From positions 38,225,081 through 38,285,080 of the forward strand of contig OX485809.1 in the NCBI GenBank assembly GCA_950295325.1: DNA of 60,000 nt, given 5' to 3'. Position numbers and translations under genes: made by a program. Of the stretch, positions 21,263 through 33,779 are shown in pieces; position 1 is the first letter of the stretch, and each line of letters begins with the position of its first letter. The notes beneath the pieces are model-generated. The model ran no database searches, was not told the origin of the DNA, and saw only the letters and a program-made list of their open reading frames with translations. Source of the stretch: Polytrichum commune. Taxonomy: Eukaryota > Streptophyta > Polytrichopsida > Polytrichales > Polytrichaceae.

Positions 21263-23129
21263 AAAGTGGGCCTAGAGGTGAGTTAACACTAGAGTCCAAG
21301 CATGAAGAAACTCCAAAATCGAGCGATTTGATTGGTTGAGAGCAAGGTTCTGGACCCAAGGAGTTCACACTAGGGTTTGGGTCCAAGATATGAGAAGATG
21401 AAGTGGCGTTGATGTGGCATCGCTTTTCCATAGACCCTAGTTGTAAACCCACTTTAAATCTAATTAGCAACCAATCACTTTTGGAGTGATGAAGTCATTC
21501 ACATCATTAAGAAAGTAGGTTATGAATTGAAACAAGGTTTTTGTTCACTTGAGTAGATACATGTTTATCCACAATCTAACAAATTGAACATCCTAAAAAG
21601 CATTTGAAAGAGATTCATGATTTTATGTATCATAAAATGGGAAATTTGTAACATGATCCTTAGTTTTAAGGTCAAAATATGGTGATTATGCACCATTTAA
21701 GTCATTGATTACATTAAAGCATGATCGAAGTTTCCAAGTTCCTATGACCTACATATGATAATTGTCATGAGAACTCAAGGAATTGCAAATCAATACTCTA
21801 AAATTCTGTAGAGTAGATTAAAGGCTGAAATTATCGCCCAAGCAAGAACCAAATGCTCTGAAAATTAACGATAATTTATTGGTGTTGTGTTACAATTTGC
21901 ACCGACAAGTTAAAACTTGATTGTGATATACTTCCAATGTTTTCTTTATGCCAAGAAAATTGCAACCAAGGTAAGTGTCCCTTTGAGTGAGTGTGTTATT
22001 ATGAGGAATGGTTTTGCTCAAGACATACAAGCGTATGTAGATGATGAATGAGTAACGTATATATGCGCGCTCGAATGAAATGACTTAGACATGCAAATTC
22101 ATGACTGCGTTCAATCCACGAACGGAGTTAAGGTAGTGTACTTGCAAGATGCATGGATGGACGAGACACGAGGAAATAACTTACATCGTCATCATTCTAA
22201 AATTCAAGTCTAAAAGACAAAGCCCTTTTGAGACAATGTGAGCATGGGCCAATAGGTACTAGTACTCTACTCATTTGTACATAGGCTTAGATCACTATCA
22301 TTGTGTCTACGGAAGGAAGTGCCTCCAATTTTCAAAATCATGGCTTCACAACTCACACCAAAAACTTACATGTAGGGGTAGGATCATAGGCATTCATGAT
22401 CACTAGGAAATCCAACACACCGAGTCCTCTCGTGCCAAAACAACTCTAAATTGTGACCGGAATTCCTTTGTTTTTAGGGGAATTAGGTGCCCAAATAGTT
22501 GTGTTTTTTGTTGCTATTTTGTTGTTGTTGTTGTTGTTGTTTTTATTTTTATTTTTTATTTTTTATTTTAGAAATGGAGTGTCACCAACTTCCACATAGT
22601 ACATGCGAGTACATGCTCAACTTTGAGACCCCAAAAAACCACTACACCCATTGAGGATGTCGTGTCCCCTAACCGGTTTATCGATGAGTAGATTTGAATT
22701 CTCCCACATTTTGTGCCATGTGTCTTGTCCACATTGTTTGGAACTTCAAGAGTAGCCTTATTTCAATATGGATCATTTTCGATATGTATTGTGAAAACTA
22801 TCATGTTTTCCAACCTAGAATCCACTCAACATTTTCATTATTTGGGTTGCTTCTACATGAGTCGTATGTAGGATGAGAGATTGCTCAAATGAGAGCACAA
22901 AGGTACATATACTCAAAATCAACACCAAACCCAACATCGTAGAGCTTCAAATATCTTGCTACCTTTTATTTATTTATTTAATTTTAAATTTTAAATTTTT
23001 TTTTATACCCTTGCGACTTAATGTGTCCGAACCATGGACGGTCTTAGAGGTTCATTCTAGGCTCAAAACATCAAACCTAGGTGTCTATGGCCACATTCTC
23101 ATTTAAATTATTGCAATTTTCATATGGTA
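21263..23129. other. Noncoding DNA with a (GTT)n tract
   Basis: A short GTT microsatellite lies at about 22520-22541, followed by a T-rich stretch. The ORFs (21249-21470 and 22694-23106) show no recognisable protein. Confidence 0.4.
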
Positions 23130-23560
23130 AATAAGCTATTTGTAAAGTCAAGCAGATGAAACAATAGGTTGAGTTCCAAACCTTGAGGTTATGAGAATTA
23201 ACACAAAGTTACCCATGTTTTCTTAATGCTTATTACCATACAAAAAGAGCGATGTTAAGCTATAAAAAAGAATCCGCTTTTGAGCTTGTTCTTCTTAGAT
23301 GGGCGAGCCAAGCTAGCCTTGCATAGGCAGATATTGGATTTAGGATAAATTTACAAAGCACATGCATAAATTTAGACCTTCCAATTCTCTCAAAGTTTGA
23401 GAGGTGGAAAGAGGAGGTCCCAAAACTTTCACTCAAATTTCAAAATAAACTCTGATAAAAGATGAGCTAACAGAGCTCTTCATAGAAAGTTTTCTCTAAG
23501 AAGTAGCCAAACCCATGATTTCATCCCTCTTTGAGAAACTTTACAGATGACTCTAATGCT
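23130..23560 (+). repeat. Dispersed repeat family E
   Basis: It is collinear with 42665-43085 and inverse to 16436-16830. It contains 'tgggcgagccaagctagcct', 'ctctcaaagtttgagaggtg' and 'catccctctttgagaaact'. Confidence 0.75.
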
Positions 23561-25420
23561 AGGATTGAATCTATAAACTTATATGATCTATTTTATTAGT
23601 TCAAATATCTTTAAATAAGATGAGAGGACATCTATGGTAGGTGTGCCTAATTTGGTTATTATCTTAATCAAACTCCTAATTTCCAAGTGTTGTATGGTTA
23701 GGTGTGGCTCCAGGACCAATTTGCCAAAAAGACATGTGTGTGAAAGAGATTGGACCATGTGCTCAAAGTATAATTCTCACCAACAATGTTGTGGTCCTTG
23801 ACGACTCATCAATAAATTTTTGGTTCAATTTTTAGGTTTGAAAATCTCATGTGACAAAAGAACAACTGATATGGCAGAGGGTCAACAAAAAAAAAACTTA
23901 CAGGCACTACAATAAATAGTTGGTCTTATTTGTGTGGGTCACAATATTTCTTTAGAGCTCACACTATATTCTCATTATGAGAATCAATGTGAGTTGTGTT
24001 AATTTTCAACGGATGCCCAATCTCTAGATTAAATTAAGTGTGGGCCACATTTTTCCATTCCATGAAATTGATGTGGATGAATTTTTTATTTTAAGATATT
24101 TTGTTGTACGTTGGCTACCATCTTGCTGGGTGGTTTCAAATCTAAGATTCAAATATTTAATTTATATCCAAATTATGATATTTGACAAAAAAAGAAAAGA
24201 GTATCAACATTTTTGCAAAATATACCCTTCTATTTCCATAAATAGGTTCCAAAAAAATGATATTTTATGACATAATGTTAATTCCATCAAATACCCCATG
24301 TAGGATAGTGTTTTACTTTATGTGAAAAGTTGGTTGGAAGTATCGAGGAAGACTAATAAGGGGACAACCCCAAGTCTTGAACTACCCCCACTAGAAACAG
24401 GGAGGAAAAATAGGAATTGGAAGTAGGATGTGTTCTCATTGAACACTTTACCTCATGATGCCAACAAGGTTGCCACCCTATCATGAAGAAGACCCCCCTT
24501 TGTCTTCTGGTCAGGTGGTATGGACCAGTGTATAGGTGAATGCATGGTATCAATATTTACATCAAAGAACCTACTCATGGGTATCAAAATTGTAATACTA
24601 GTCAAATGTTAATATCTGGTGGGTATCTCAAGGTGGGTATTGTTGTAGATACTTGAATGATATCATAAAAGTACGATACCAATCCAACGCTAATTTGGAC
24701 CTCATTAGGTTCATGCACATGTTGAATACATTTGATCATTATTGTCACAAACATTCACACTTTCCCTTCCTGTCTGCAATAGATATGCTAATCATAATAT
24801 AAATCTTGTCAACCAACTTTGAATATTTGTGGGGGGCTTCATGCAAACTATCATGTGGTCCATATGGTTTGTTTGGGGGTACTTTCAAGGATAAATTATG
24901 GTTCTTTAACCTTAAACAACTCAAAATATCATCATATGGCCTAAATATTAATTTGTACAACGCCCTAACAAGTTCCCAAGTCAATGATTGCTTAGCTTAC
25001 AAGAATACAAATTTATATTACACAACTTGTTCATAAAGATGGAGTGAAATTATGGGTACATGAGATGATCATGATAAGACATATTGTAAACATGTGTGCC
25101 TTTGAATCTAGAGCATTGGTACAAGCATGGTTTTTGAATCTCCTCACATATATTTGTTGGTCCAATTGGAAGAATACAATTGATAAATGGATCAAATATT
25201 GATGGAGTCGGGTTTGACACCATACATTAAGATATAAAAAAAACCCAAATAATAATATACGTACGATTTCTTGAGACTTAAATTGGGCCTCTAGAACCCT
25301 TCCTAGGTTAGACGGTCGGAGTTTTTATGTCAGTGGCTCATAGATGGGCTCTATGTACATACATGAGGCACCTATAATGTTAAAAATAGAACTGTGATAG
25401 TGGTTTCATAATTAACTCCA
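23561..25420. other. Noncoding AT-rich DNA
   Basis: No gene, RNA or repeat family member recognised. ORFs are short and motif-free. Confidence 0.4.
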
Positions 25421-25423
25421 AGG

Positions 25424-25490
25424 GTGGTTCAGTGGAATGGCATGAATTTGATGCCACAAGATCTCGAGTCCGGTGTGTCCTATTCTTTGA
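25424..25490 (+). mobile_element. SINE-like head with A- and B-box motifs
   Basis: TGGTTCAGTGG near 25425-25435 fits the A box of a tRNA promoter. 'gatctcgagtcc' near 25459-25470 is a B box with changes, at the usual distance. No acceptor stem can be paired, so this is tRNA-derived rather than a tRNA gene. The element's 3' limit is not visible. Confidence 0.4.
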
Positions 25491-25499
25491 AGACTAAGG

Positions 25500-26815
25500 A
25501 CCAGTGTAGACTACGGTGAAGAAGTGCATCGGTCAGTCGAGCATTTTCGTCCAAGAGAAGGCTATTTGAGGCAACGGTTGGTATGGCGGACAAAATGGAT
25601 TTTTTATAATTTTATAAATTTTATAAATTTTTTGCATCATGAGGGACATAACATTACTCAGTTGACAAACTTTGTTCATGGGCCCAACAATAAATTTGAG
25701 AATAAAGACTCCAAATGCCAAAATCCCATTGTTTCATGCATACTCAATTGAAGTTAGGGTAGCAAAACGTCAACCAAGTAATGCTATGGAGTTCTCCGGA
25801 TGTCAAGTTTCTTGTCCAAGGGTTTGAGGTTGCCCAAGAATGTCGACTTCCAGAGAACTCCCCAAGCAAAAAATGTTGCCATGTTGGGATCCATGTTTTT
25901 TTCTTCTCATCCATGCTTGAAATTCTCCACCGCAAAAGTCTAGAGATTTGACATGGGTTGAAGGTTAATGCAAACTCTAGAGAATTGTGACCATGACCCA
26001 CACTAATGAGACTAGTTAGTGTGGTAGCATGCTAGTGTGCACACATGGCCCCAATTACATCATAGTAGGTGGTACCTTGTCTTTATGTCTACAAGCGAGC
26101 AACAAGTTATGTTTAGTTTGGCTCTCGTGACATTCTCCACTTGCCCGTTGTGAAAGCAATGGCAACATGCATCACTTGTAGTTGACATACAATTCCCTTT
26201 CAAATATTCACATGGTTTGTCTTGTCCCGACACCACAACTTATGGGACAAAATAAAGTAGACCACATAATTTATTTCTTCTATTTGAGAAGTTGGTGAAG
26301 TACATTGTACACCTCTTAAGACAAAAGAACTCCAAAATCATCAAACCGCATTTACTCCTCGGAAACTTTTGGTGCCCAAAACTAGGTATTCGGGTGATGA
26401 GTACATAACCATATGATTCATAGAAATCAGACTCCCTTAATATCCACTATGAAGTGCATCCTAGTACTTGTGTTCATTAGAATCATAAGAATTTGTAACA
26501 AATCGGACTCAATAATTCCACGTGACGTACCAAACTATTTACCAATTTATGACTTCTTGGGCCGCTTTACACACGGACCAAGAGCCGTGACCATGAAAAC
26601 CCAAGGGTTCTTAAAGGCCATCCTCCGGGAAACATTATCCAATTGTTGCCATGTAGGTTTTCCATCCATTCAAATTTTCTTTGGTCCCTTAGGCTTTTAA
26701 AGTCTAGTGTAAAAGTGAACTCCGACTAGATGCGGGCAAAATTCTCATCAATGGCTAAGATATTTAGCCGACACTTCTTCCATTGTGGGGGGGTCTGGCC
26801 ATTTGTGAGTCCTAA
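25500..26815. other. Noncoding DNA with a family B/C terminal fragment
   Basis: At 26558-26605 the sequence 'gggccgctttacacac' followed by 'gagccgtgaccatgaaaa' matches the terminal block of families B and C. A partner end may be 'tagtgtaaaagtgaactc' near 26705. The rest is unassigned. Confidence 0.45.
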
Positions 26816-27312
26816 GGGCCACTTCACACATAGATTGAGAGCCCGTGATCATTGCACTTGAAGCACTCTCATTGGTGGAAAAGGTGGAGCCGGTCCAAGT
26901 TTGCTTCACACTACGCTTGAAAGACTGACAGAGTAAATGAATGCAAGATGGATGTAAAGTTTACATGGATTCCTACATGGCATCAAATGGATCATGTTTC
27001 ATGGTCACTTGGATTATTTTCAAAAACCACCTCTTGAAGGTAGGCCTAACAGAAAACCGGAAGACCATGACACTCCAAACACTCACAACCGTTGATTTAT
27101 TCAATTTTATCATGCGTGAGGACCCGCATGAATAGAAAATCATTGAAATAGCATTTGGTTGAGGGCCTCGTCACATATGAATCACGCTACACTTGAGAAT
27201 CCGTGACCACACTACATGATTTTGGAGATGTCTTGGGACGGCCTTTGGACGCTTCCTTTTGGGCGCTCACAATTCCATGGTCACGGCTCTTGGCTCGTGT
27301 GGGAAGTGGTCC
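26816..27312 (+). mobile_element. MITE family B copy with TAA target duplication
   Basis: A 497-bp element. Left end 'gggccacttcacacatag', right end 'ctcgtgtgggaagtggtcc', TAA at 26813-26815 and 27313-27315. It is collinear with 2984-3486 at high identity, including the same ~65-codon chance ORF. Confidence 0.85.
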
Positions 27313-28755
27313 TAAGTGAGCATTCAAAGATTGACAATTTCATCCAATTCTTATGATACTGGAGATATTTGTGGTGACTTCATTCAATGAGAAGATGACA
27401 TAAATTTTTGTGCTTTATTTTAAGATTTCACCATCTGGTCTATTTGTGCGTAAAACAATAGGGCTACCTCATGGCAACACAAGAATCTGGTGCCTCTCCC
27501 ATGTCATCCATGCACAATGAAAACACATTCATCCACTTGCAGTCCACCAAAAATATGTGTTACGAGGAGAAGTGTTAAAATTGCAACCGTATTACCTTTA
27601 CCACTTTGGCACTAATTAAACTACTGTAGTCTTATGGAAACTGAAAAAAATTGGAAATCTTATTTCAAAAATATACAAATTAATTTGGGAAATTGAGGGT
27701 TCCTTTAAATCCGGGATTATTGAATCTATAAATAGTAATAGTAATCATACTTATCCTATAAATAGCCATAGTGGTAAAGGTATTATGGTACATGTTAAGG
27801 GAAAATTGCGCTCTACCCCAAAAATCCAAAAAATACAGTAGTAAGTGTTAATTGTTAAGTATCAAGAGAAATTACAAACATTATGCTCCCCTTTAAAATG
27901 AATTCACCTTAGTAAGTGTTAATTTGGATGAGATTTTATAACTTGATGAAATTGAATTAGGTTTTGTCACGTAAGGATCGTGTTGTGGTTTGCATTCATT
28001 ATATCTAGTTCGCAAAATCTTCACATATCATCCATTCCACATCATGCACTGCACAACTCCATATCATGCATGCATCGTTGGCCACAAACTCCATCAACCT
28101 TTTTGGGATTTGAAACTTCTCTTTGCATAAGTACTTTGGTGTTGTGCCATTTGAGGATTTATGTACTTGACCACATAGAATACATAAGGTAGAACTGTGT
28201 TATTCAAATACTTTTTGTCTATTTAAAATATGGAATACACTATTGGTGTGAGATGATTAGCAAATCCAAATTGTGGATGTAGCCATGTGCCTCGTAATTT
28301 TTGGAGCTCATATGAAAATCTTGCTCATTATTAGAGTGAAGATTCTTGTGCTATGGTAAGTGGTTATATGTAGAAATGTTATGATGTTATGATAAATTTG
28401 TGACTTGATGATTTAGAGAGGCTAGAAGTCTAGGTCCACAATGGTGAAGGAAATGACTTAAATACTTTGGTGCAAAAGAACAAGATTCTCCATTATCATT
28501 AGAAGTTGGTGTCCAGTGGAGAAAGCATTACCAAGTTGTTGCGTAAGTGTTACAAGTTTCCTTGCTCCAAAGTGCTAGCACATATTGAGGGTGGACCATA
28601 AAGCTCTTGTTTACCCAAATATGCATCATATATTTTATGGATAAATTGAACTCTATATTCTTACACAATATTTGCTTTTGAAACACATTGATGAAGAAAC
28701 TATTGCTTGAAAAATGGTAGCCCCAAGAATGTGGACCTTCAATTGATTCAAATGA
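27313..28755. other. Noncoding AT-rich DNA
   Basis: No feature supported. Small direct repeats ('ctataaatag' and 'agtaagtgttaatt') occur around 27730-27920. Confidence 0.4.
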
Positions 28756-28756
28756 G

Positions 28757-28920
28757 GAAATAAAGGCCGTTTTACACACAAAGCAAGAGGCCTGACCATG
28801 AAAATCTAAGGGCCCTTGATAATCGTCCAAAGGCCATACTGTGGGAAAGAGAAATTCAAAAGTCTTGCAATTGGTGGTCCCTCAAACGTGGTGTAAGGTG
28901 AAAGTGGACCATGTTAAATG
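28757..28920 (+). repeat. MITE family C fragment
   Basis: It matches about 160 bp of the left part of 20766-21262: 'ttttacacac', 'gaccatgaaaatctaaggg', 'ggtccctcaa-cg-ggtgta', 'gtggaccatg'. Confidence 0.6.
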
Positions 28921-30234
28921 ACTATAATATATTATATGGACACTCATGAAAATATAGTAGGTAGTCTCTATATCCATGTAACTTCTTACAATTTTAGCTC
29001 ATGGAGTTTCACCACGGAAGGCCCAAATCCTTCTCCCCATAGCAACACATATTGTTCATGTGGTAGCAAGGCTAGAAAGTAAGAAGTTTGTGAAGAGAAC
29101 TTCTTTTTATCATTGTTATGATGATTTGCTCAAGGTTTTTGGTGTTCCCATTGGATGCCATTGCACACGGATTTTAGTCATATTTGTGCTTTTCTCCACA
29201 ACCATGTTGCTCCTATGAGCGATTATCTCCTTACAAAGTTTCTCCATGAGCTTAATATGCTTAATACGTGATTAATCATTAGTGAAAATAATATTGTGAA
29301 GGGCTCTTTATCATTCATTAGTTATTGCAAGTCCAATATTGACACGGTCATGACCAATGAGAGATGGACATGTGACAAAGTATGCTTGTCAAGTGTCATG
29401 ATCATTAAAGCCCAAGTACGGTATTCATGTCACTGAATATCATATTTAGTGTACAGTTTTCACACCTATTGTTGTGGTTTCGTGTTGTTATAACTTTCTA
29501 TTAATTTTATCATTGTTTTTACCCACATATTATAAATAGATAGTATGCACATGTTGGAACATCATATAACCTACTTGGTTAAACACGATACTCTTCGTAA
29601 GGAAAAGCTATAGCAAAACGTAACTCCAAATAGTAAACCACAATAGTAGGTGTGAAGGTATACCTTTTAGAAATTTAGTCAATATCTTAAGCATGTCCCC
29701 ACTCCAATATGAGAATCACCCATGAATGAGATTTTGAGATTGTGTTCTAATACTAAGCATTTGCATATCAAATTTGGGATGCTTTACCATGGAATATGTA
29801 ATTTGATATTGTTGCTATAATTTTTTTTTCAAACATTTTATTCTCATCAATTCCTTAACTAAAAACTCTAATTTTTTTTGTGATCATTATATCTCTTCAA
29901 ATTTTGTTAAACTAAAGCAAGTTAACTGCTTCTAAAAGGAAGGAAAGGAAAGAAAGGAAAGAAAATGCACCTTTTTTGAGGTACAAATGTGTTTCAGATT
30001 ATTGGTGGTTCATGTGTGTTCTCTCAAAAATTGACAGTCATCACACATGAAGATCCTAGAACAAAATTTGAGATGAATAACATGACCAAATTGCTCAAAC
30101 TTTACCCAATTAAACTATAAGTTGGTGGAAGTGGGCTCAAAGCCCCTAACTGAAGGAAAAAACGCCAAGTTCATTCAGTAGCACCCTTAGCAAGATAAGA
30201 CCAGTGTGATAAATATCAGCATCAAGAGGTTCAT
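28921..30234. other. Noncoding DNA
   Basis: It has a short A-rich purine tract (gaaagg repeats) at about 29938-29965 and a T run at 29821-29830. Nothing coding. Confidence 0.4.
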
Positions 30235-30588
30235 TAAGGTACGTGGGTGTTATTCAATTTGTTTTTCATGTTGTCCAACTTCTACCGCTGCATTTGCAAA
30301 TCTACGATGAAACATCAACAAAAATTAGATTGAAAAAAAGATTTTTTATTTATTTAGTTATGATTAAATAGAAGTGCATGTTTGTTGATTTCTTAATTGA
30401 ATACATAAGGCCTCTCAATTGTGTTCAATTTTTAGTGTGGAATGGTTGATACATTTGGAAGACGTAGTCCAATCTTTTATGAAGATGTGTCCTTATGATG
30501 TTTGTTCTTTGATCCAAACCGAACCACACGCCAATCAAATATAAGTGTCTAATTAAGAAAAGTAACCAAGATAACACTCACATATCTC
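30235..30588 (-). mobile_element. MITE family F copy
   Basis: It has inverted ends 'aaggtacgtgggtgttat' and 'ataacactcacatat'. The body is reversed relative to 35653-36012, with the 'agtgtggaatggttgat' and 'gaagacgtagtccaatc' blocks. Confidence 0.7.
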
Positions 30589-30712
30589 CATTGTTCAAAG
30601 TGTTTTGCAATCACTCCTAGATTCATATTCCAAGATGCACATATTCACCATGTTAGTCTAGAAGATGCTCGCTGCTTTAGAACCACTACCACTTTGTTCT
30701 CAGAGGCCTTAA

Positions 30713-31110
30713 GGCATGTTTACACGAAAGCAAGTAGGCCATGGCTCTTGAGAATTTTTGAATTTTCATTGGTTGAGAATGTCACAAGTCCTCACTTTAA
30801 GTTTACATGAGGGTAGTTTTGGACCACAACTCATAACATCTTCAGTAGTTGTGGACCAAATCTAAATGGAATTCCACATGACAAATGTGTATAACGTTGG
30901 CTAGGATTGTAGAGATTTTTTTCAGGACAACTCTTGAAAATAGGCTTGACGGAATTTGCGGTTTGAATTTGGGTTTACACTAAGGGCTTGTGACCTTTAA
31001 AAGACTTTGGGCTATAGTTCATGGACTTCTCTACAAACTCATCCAAAAGGCGGGGTACCATGATCATTTAAGATCCATGACCTAATGCCTTTTAAAGTGT
31101 AAACATGCCC
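30713..31110. mobile_element. MITE family D: 398-bp element between TTAA sites
   Basis: Ends GGCATGTTTACAC and its inverse GTGTAAACATGCCC are directly flanked by TTAA on both sides (30709-30712 and 31111-31114). An inner 'taggccatgg'/'ccatgacc' block is also inverted. A TTAA target suggests piggyBac-like. A TTA/TAA target with termini like families B and C suggests PIF/Harbinger. The sequence alone does not decide. Confidence 0.75.
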
Positions 31111-31114
31111 TTAA

Positions 31115-31904
31115 TGCGGATCAAAAGTGTACAAATTGTCTACACCTTGTCCATATGAGAACCCCGGCCCATCACCTTGTGCGTGAATGTACGACTTTGT
31201 TCTATATAATGTATCATTGTTGTTGACAAGTTCCAACATGCTTGCTCTTTTGCAACGAAATCGTTATTAGCGGTCGAGTTATCGGATCATGTGTCGGTGC
31301 CGACTTGTCTTAGTAAAGCCTTACTTTGAGCCAAACCAAACAAAAGGTGTCTTTTCTACCGGTGTGCTCTTGCCAATGGCTACTAGTGCGTAAAGGCCGG
31401 AGCCAATCAAGCCGCGAGGGAGAGCATGAAAATTCACCCCCATGGATTCTTCGAGCCTATCGTCCAATAATGATTGGTCGTCCACTTCTCATCCGTGCAA
31501 CGGAGCGACACAAAGGTATCATCCATCCATCCATCCGTTATCCCACATTCATCCGGGGCCCTCCCTCCCACTCGTATAATTGCGCGTCCAAGTGCACAAT
31601 GTTTGATAAACCGGCACAAAGTTAGCAACGGCACCTTGCCTAAACAACAATGCTTGGTTCCCTATTTTTTAAATCGCTTTGTATGAACAAATTGCAAGGA
31701 ATTCGGGGATTCAATTAACGTATAAGTTAGTGAGTGAAGAGCACGATGGGGTGTTGCCAAGTACATAGAATAAAATCCACGGTCCACCGTGCCATATCAT
31801 GGTACAAACATGTTGAGTCGGGTCCACTCTATTCTACAATATAAGTGGAGCCTTCCACAAAACTTACTTCAATTGGAGTGCCAACATGCAATTCTCACGC
31901 AAGA
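31115..31904. other. GC-richer pocket, unassigned
   Basis: Around 31300-31640 GC is higher than nearby, and three overlapping ORFs (31326-31625 +, 31474-31686 +, 31434-31634 -) are open. None has a recognisable motif. A (CATC)n stretch lies near 31522-31535. Confidence 0.35.
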
Positions 31905-32115
31905 CTACACTAAATAAGCTATTTAGTGTCACTTACGATTTGGAGTTAAGCAATATTATGCTCTTTTTACCAATTAAAGATGTAAGTGTTCTATCAACCT
32001 CTGAACATCCAAATTTGACCTTTGTTGGCAACAAATGAGATATATTGTAAATACTTATAACTTTGCATAATTCCAAATAGTAAGTGACACTACACTACAA
32101 TATGTAGTGTAGTAT
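31905..32115. mobile_element. Short MITE with CACTA-type hairpin ends
   Basis: It begins with the hairpin ACACTAAATA-AGC-TATTTAGTGT and ends with ACTACACTAC-AATAT-GTAGTGTAGT, both perfect 10-bp stems. The ends recall families A and G. Confidence 0.6.
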
Positions 32116-32387
32116 ATAAGGTTCCAACCAATGTGATGGCAACATGTTCAAAATAATAACAATTATAGGAACTTGAGGTGCATAGATTAATTTTCACAAA
32201 ATGCATAAATCATATTGATTTTGATCGGTTTATATTTATTTATACCTTTCTTACAAGTCAACCTTGTATTCATTGGTGGGAGATGTCTAGTTGACTATGT
32301 TATGTAAGGTTCATATCATAAACGAGTTGCACTAATGAAAAGTGCTAGGAGGTCCAATGGATAGCCCACTCATAAACTTCACTACAC

Positions 32388-32715
32388 CATAACCTCTGTA
32401 ATGTCACTCCCTCTCTTACATCCCCAAACACCAGGGAATGGATGTGCTTAGTTCAAATCTCCCTCCTTGTTGTCACATTTCCCTCTCCAATATCATGGGT
32501 TTTGACATTAAAATAATCCACCAAACAATTCAAACCACATGCTCCCACACATCATGTTATCATTATTGCAATGTTGACTTTGTGTGATTCCCCTAATGTC
32601 ACACACTACACTAAATCTCTATTATCAAGCATCCATGTTAACACTGCATACTTCCTTAATATCACATGCACTTTGGTTGCCACATACATGATATTAGGAA
32701 GGTTAGAGTGTATAC
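32388..32715 (+). repeat. Dispersed repeat family H
   Basis: Second copy of the sequence at 17998-18350, collinear throughout. Confidence 0.75.
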
Positions 32716-33779
32716 CAAGTAGAGTTGAGTAACTTGATAAGAGTCTTGATAAGTTTGGGAGATTGAATAATCTTAATGTGCCATAAAACATGTGTTGTGT
32801 ATTTAAGAAGTCAAGATGGAGCTTTAAAGGGATAGGCCATTACAAGCTCATCCTTACCATGAGTAACGCCTTCTCATGCACACCCATCCAATGTTAGCCC
32901 ACATCATATGCCGATATCCTACAAATGACACAAATAAATAAACTAGTTGACTCTATCCTAGTTCTAATTGAAGGGTCAGAAATTTGGATTTTATTTTACA
33001 AAATGAAAGGACCCAATAAGCTCCTAGTACATGTTGCATATTCTAAGATCTTGTGGGTCATGGATGAGTTAAAGGCACCTCTATATGTGACTAAAGTACT
33101 ATGCTTCTCGACCTTTAAATTCCATAAGACCATCATTGTGGATTCGGGTATTGTGTTGTTTTGTAGATTTTGGATACATGATGCAATTATCTTCCACATT
33201 CAATTTGACTTCATGTTGGGTAATTCATTCTATCTATCTATGTGTGTGCGTGTGCATGTGCATGCACGCATAATTGCTTGTACTTAAAAGAGCTAGAAAT
33301 AGGTGTATGTGCCACAATAACATGAAATTGACTTGAAATATGGGGATTGTTTTTGAAAGAATTGGCATAACATACATGGGGAGAGAGGGCAAGGCATGGA
33401 CATGCAATGTGCTTAAGTCTTAAGATTTTAGAATGAGTCAAAGCACGAATACATCCACAATTGCTTAAAGTGCCTTGAATGCATTATACTACCATGACAA
33501 CGTGACCATGACATGAACCTTAAAGAAGAAGAAAAGAAATGACATTACTTGCAGTCCAAACATTTTACATTTTTTTAAAGGTTTGAAATTCCTCATGTAT
33601 GTGAGCCTTGATTTAATACTAGTCTTATGCAATTTCCTATATTTGAGTGGCATATGGCATAAGGTTTATAGTTGAAAAAACAAACACCAAAACAACACGT
33701 GTTGCGATGAGATTATACTATGTGCTCAAAATAAGGACAACATTCTAGGCTTGATAGTTTAACACAATTGGGAGGGCTT
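32716..33779. other. Noncoding DNA; one unassigned 120-codon ORF
   Basis: The ORF 32925-33287 (+) has no family I recognise and ends in a GT-rich stretch. I regard it as chance. A (TG)n-like tract lies at about 33240-33265. Confidence 0.35.

Noticed and set aside
31326-31686. Overlapping ORFs in a GC-richer pocket
   Set aside because: Open on both strands, with a CATC microsatellite inside and no motif; not enough to call a gene.
32925-33287. 120-codon ORF
   Set aside because: No known motif. The end runs through a TG-rich tract, the composition matches the surroundings, and the opposite strand is also open.
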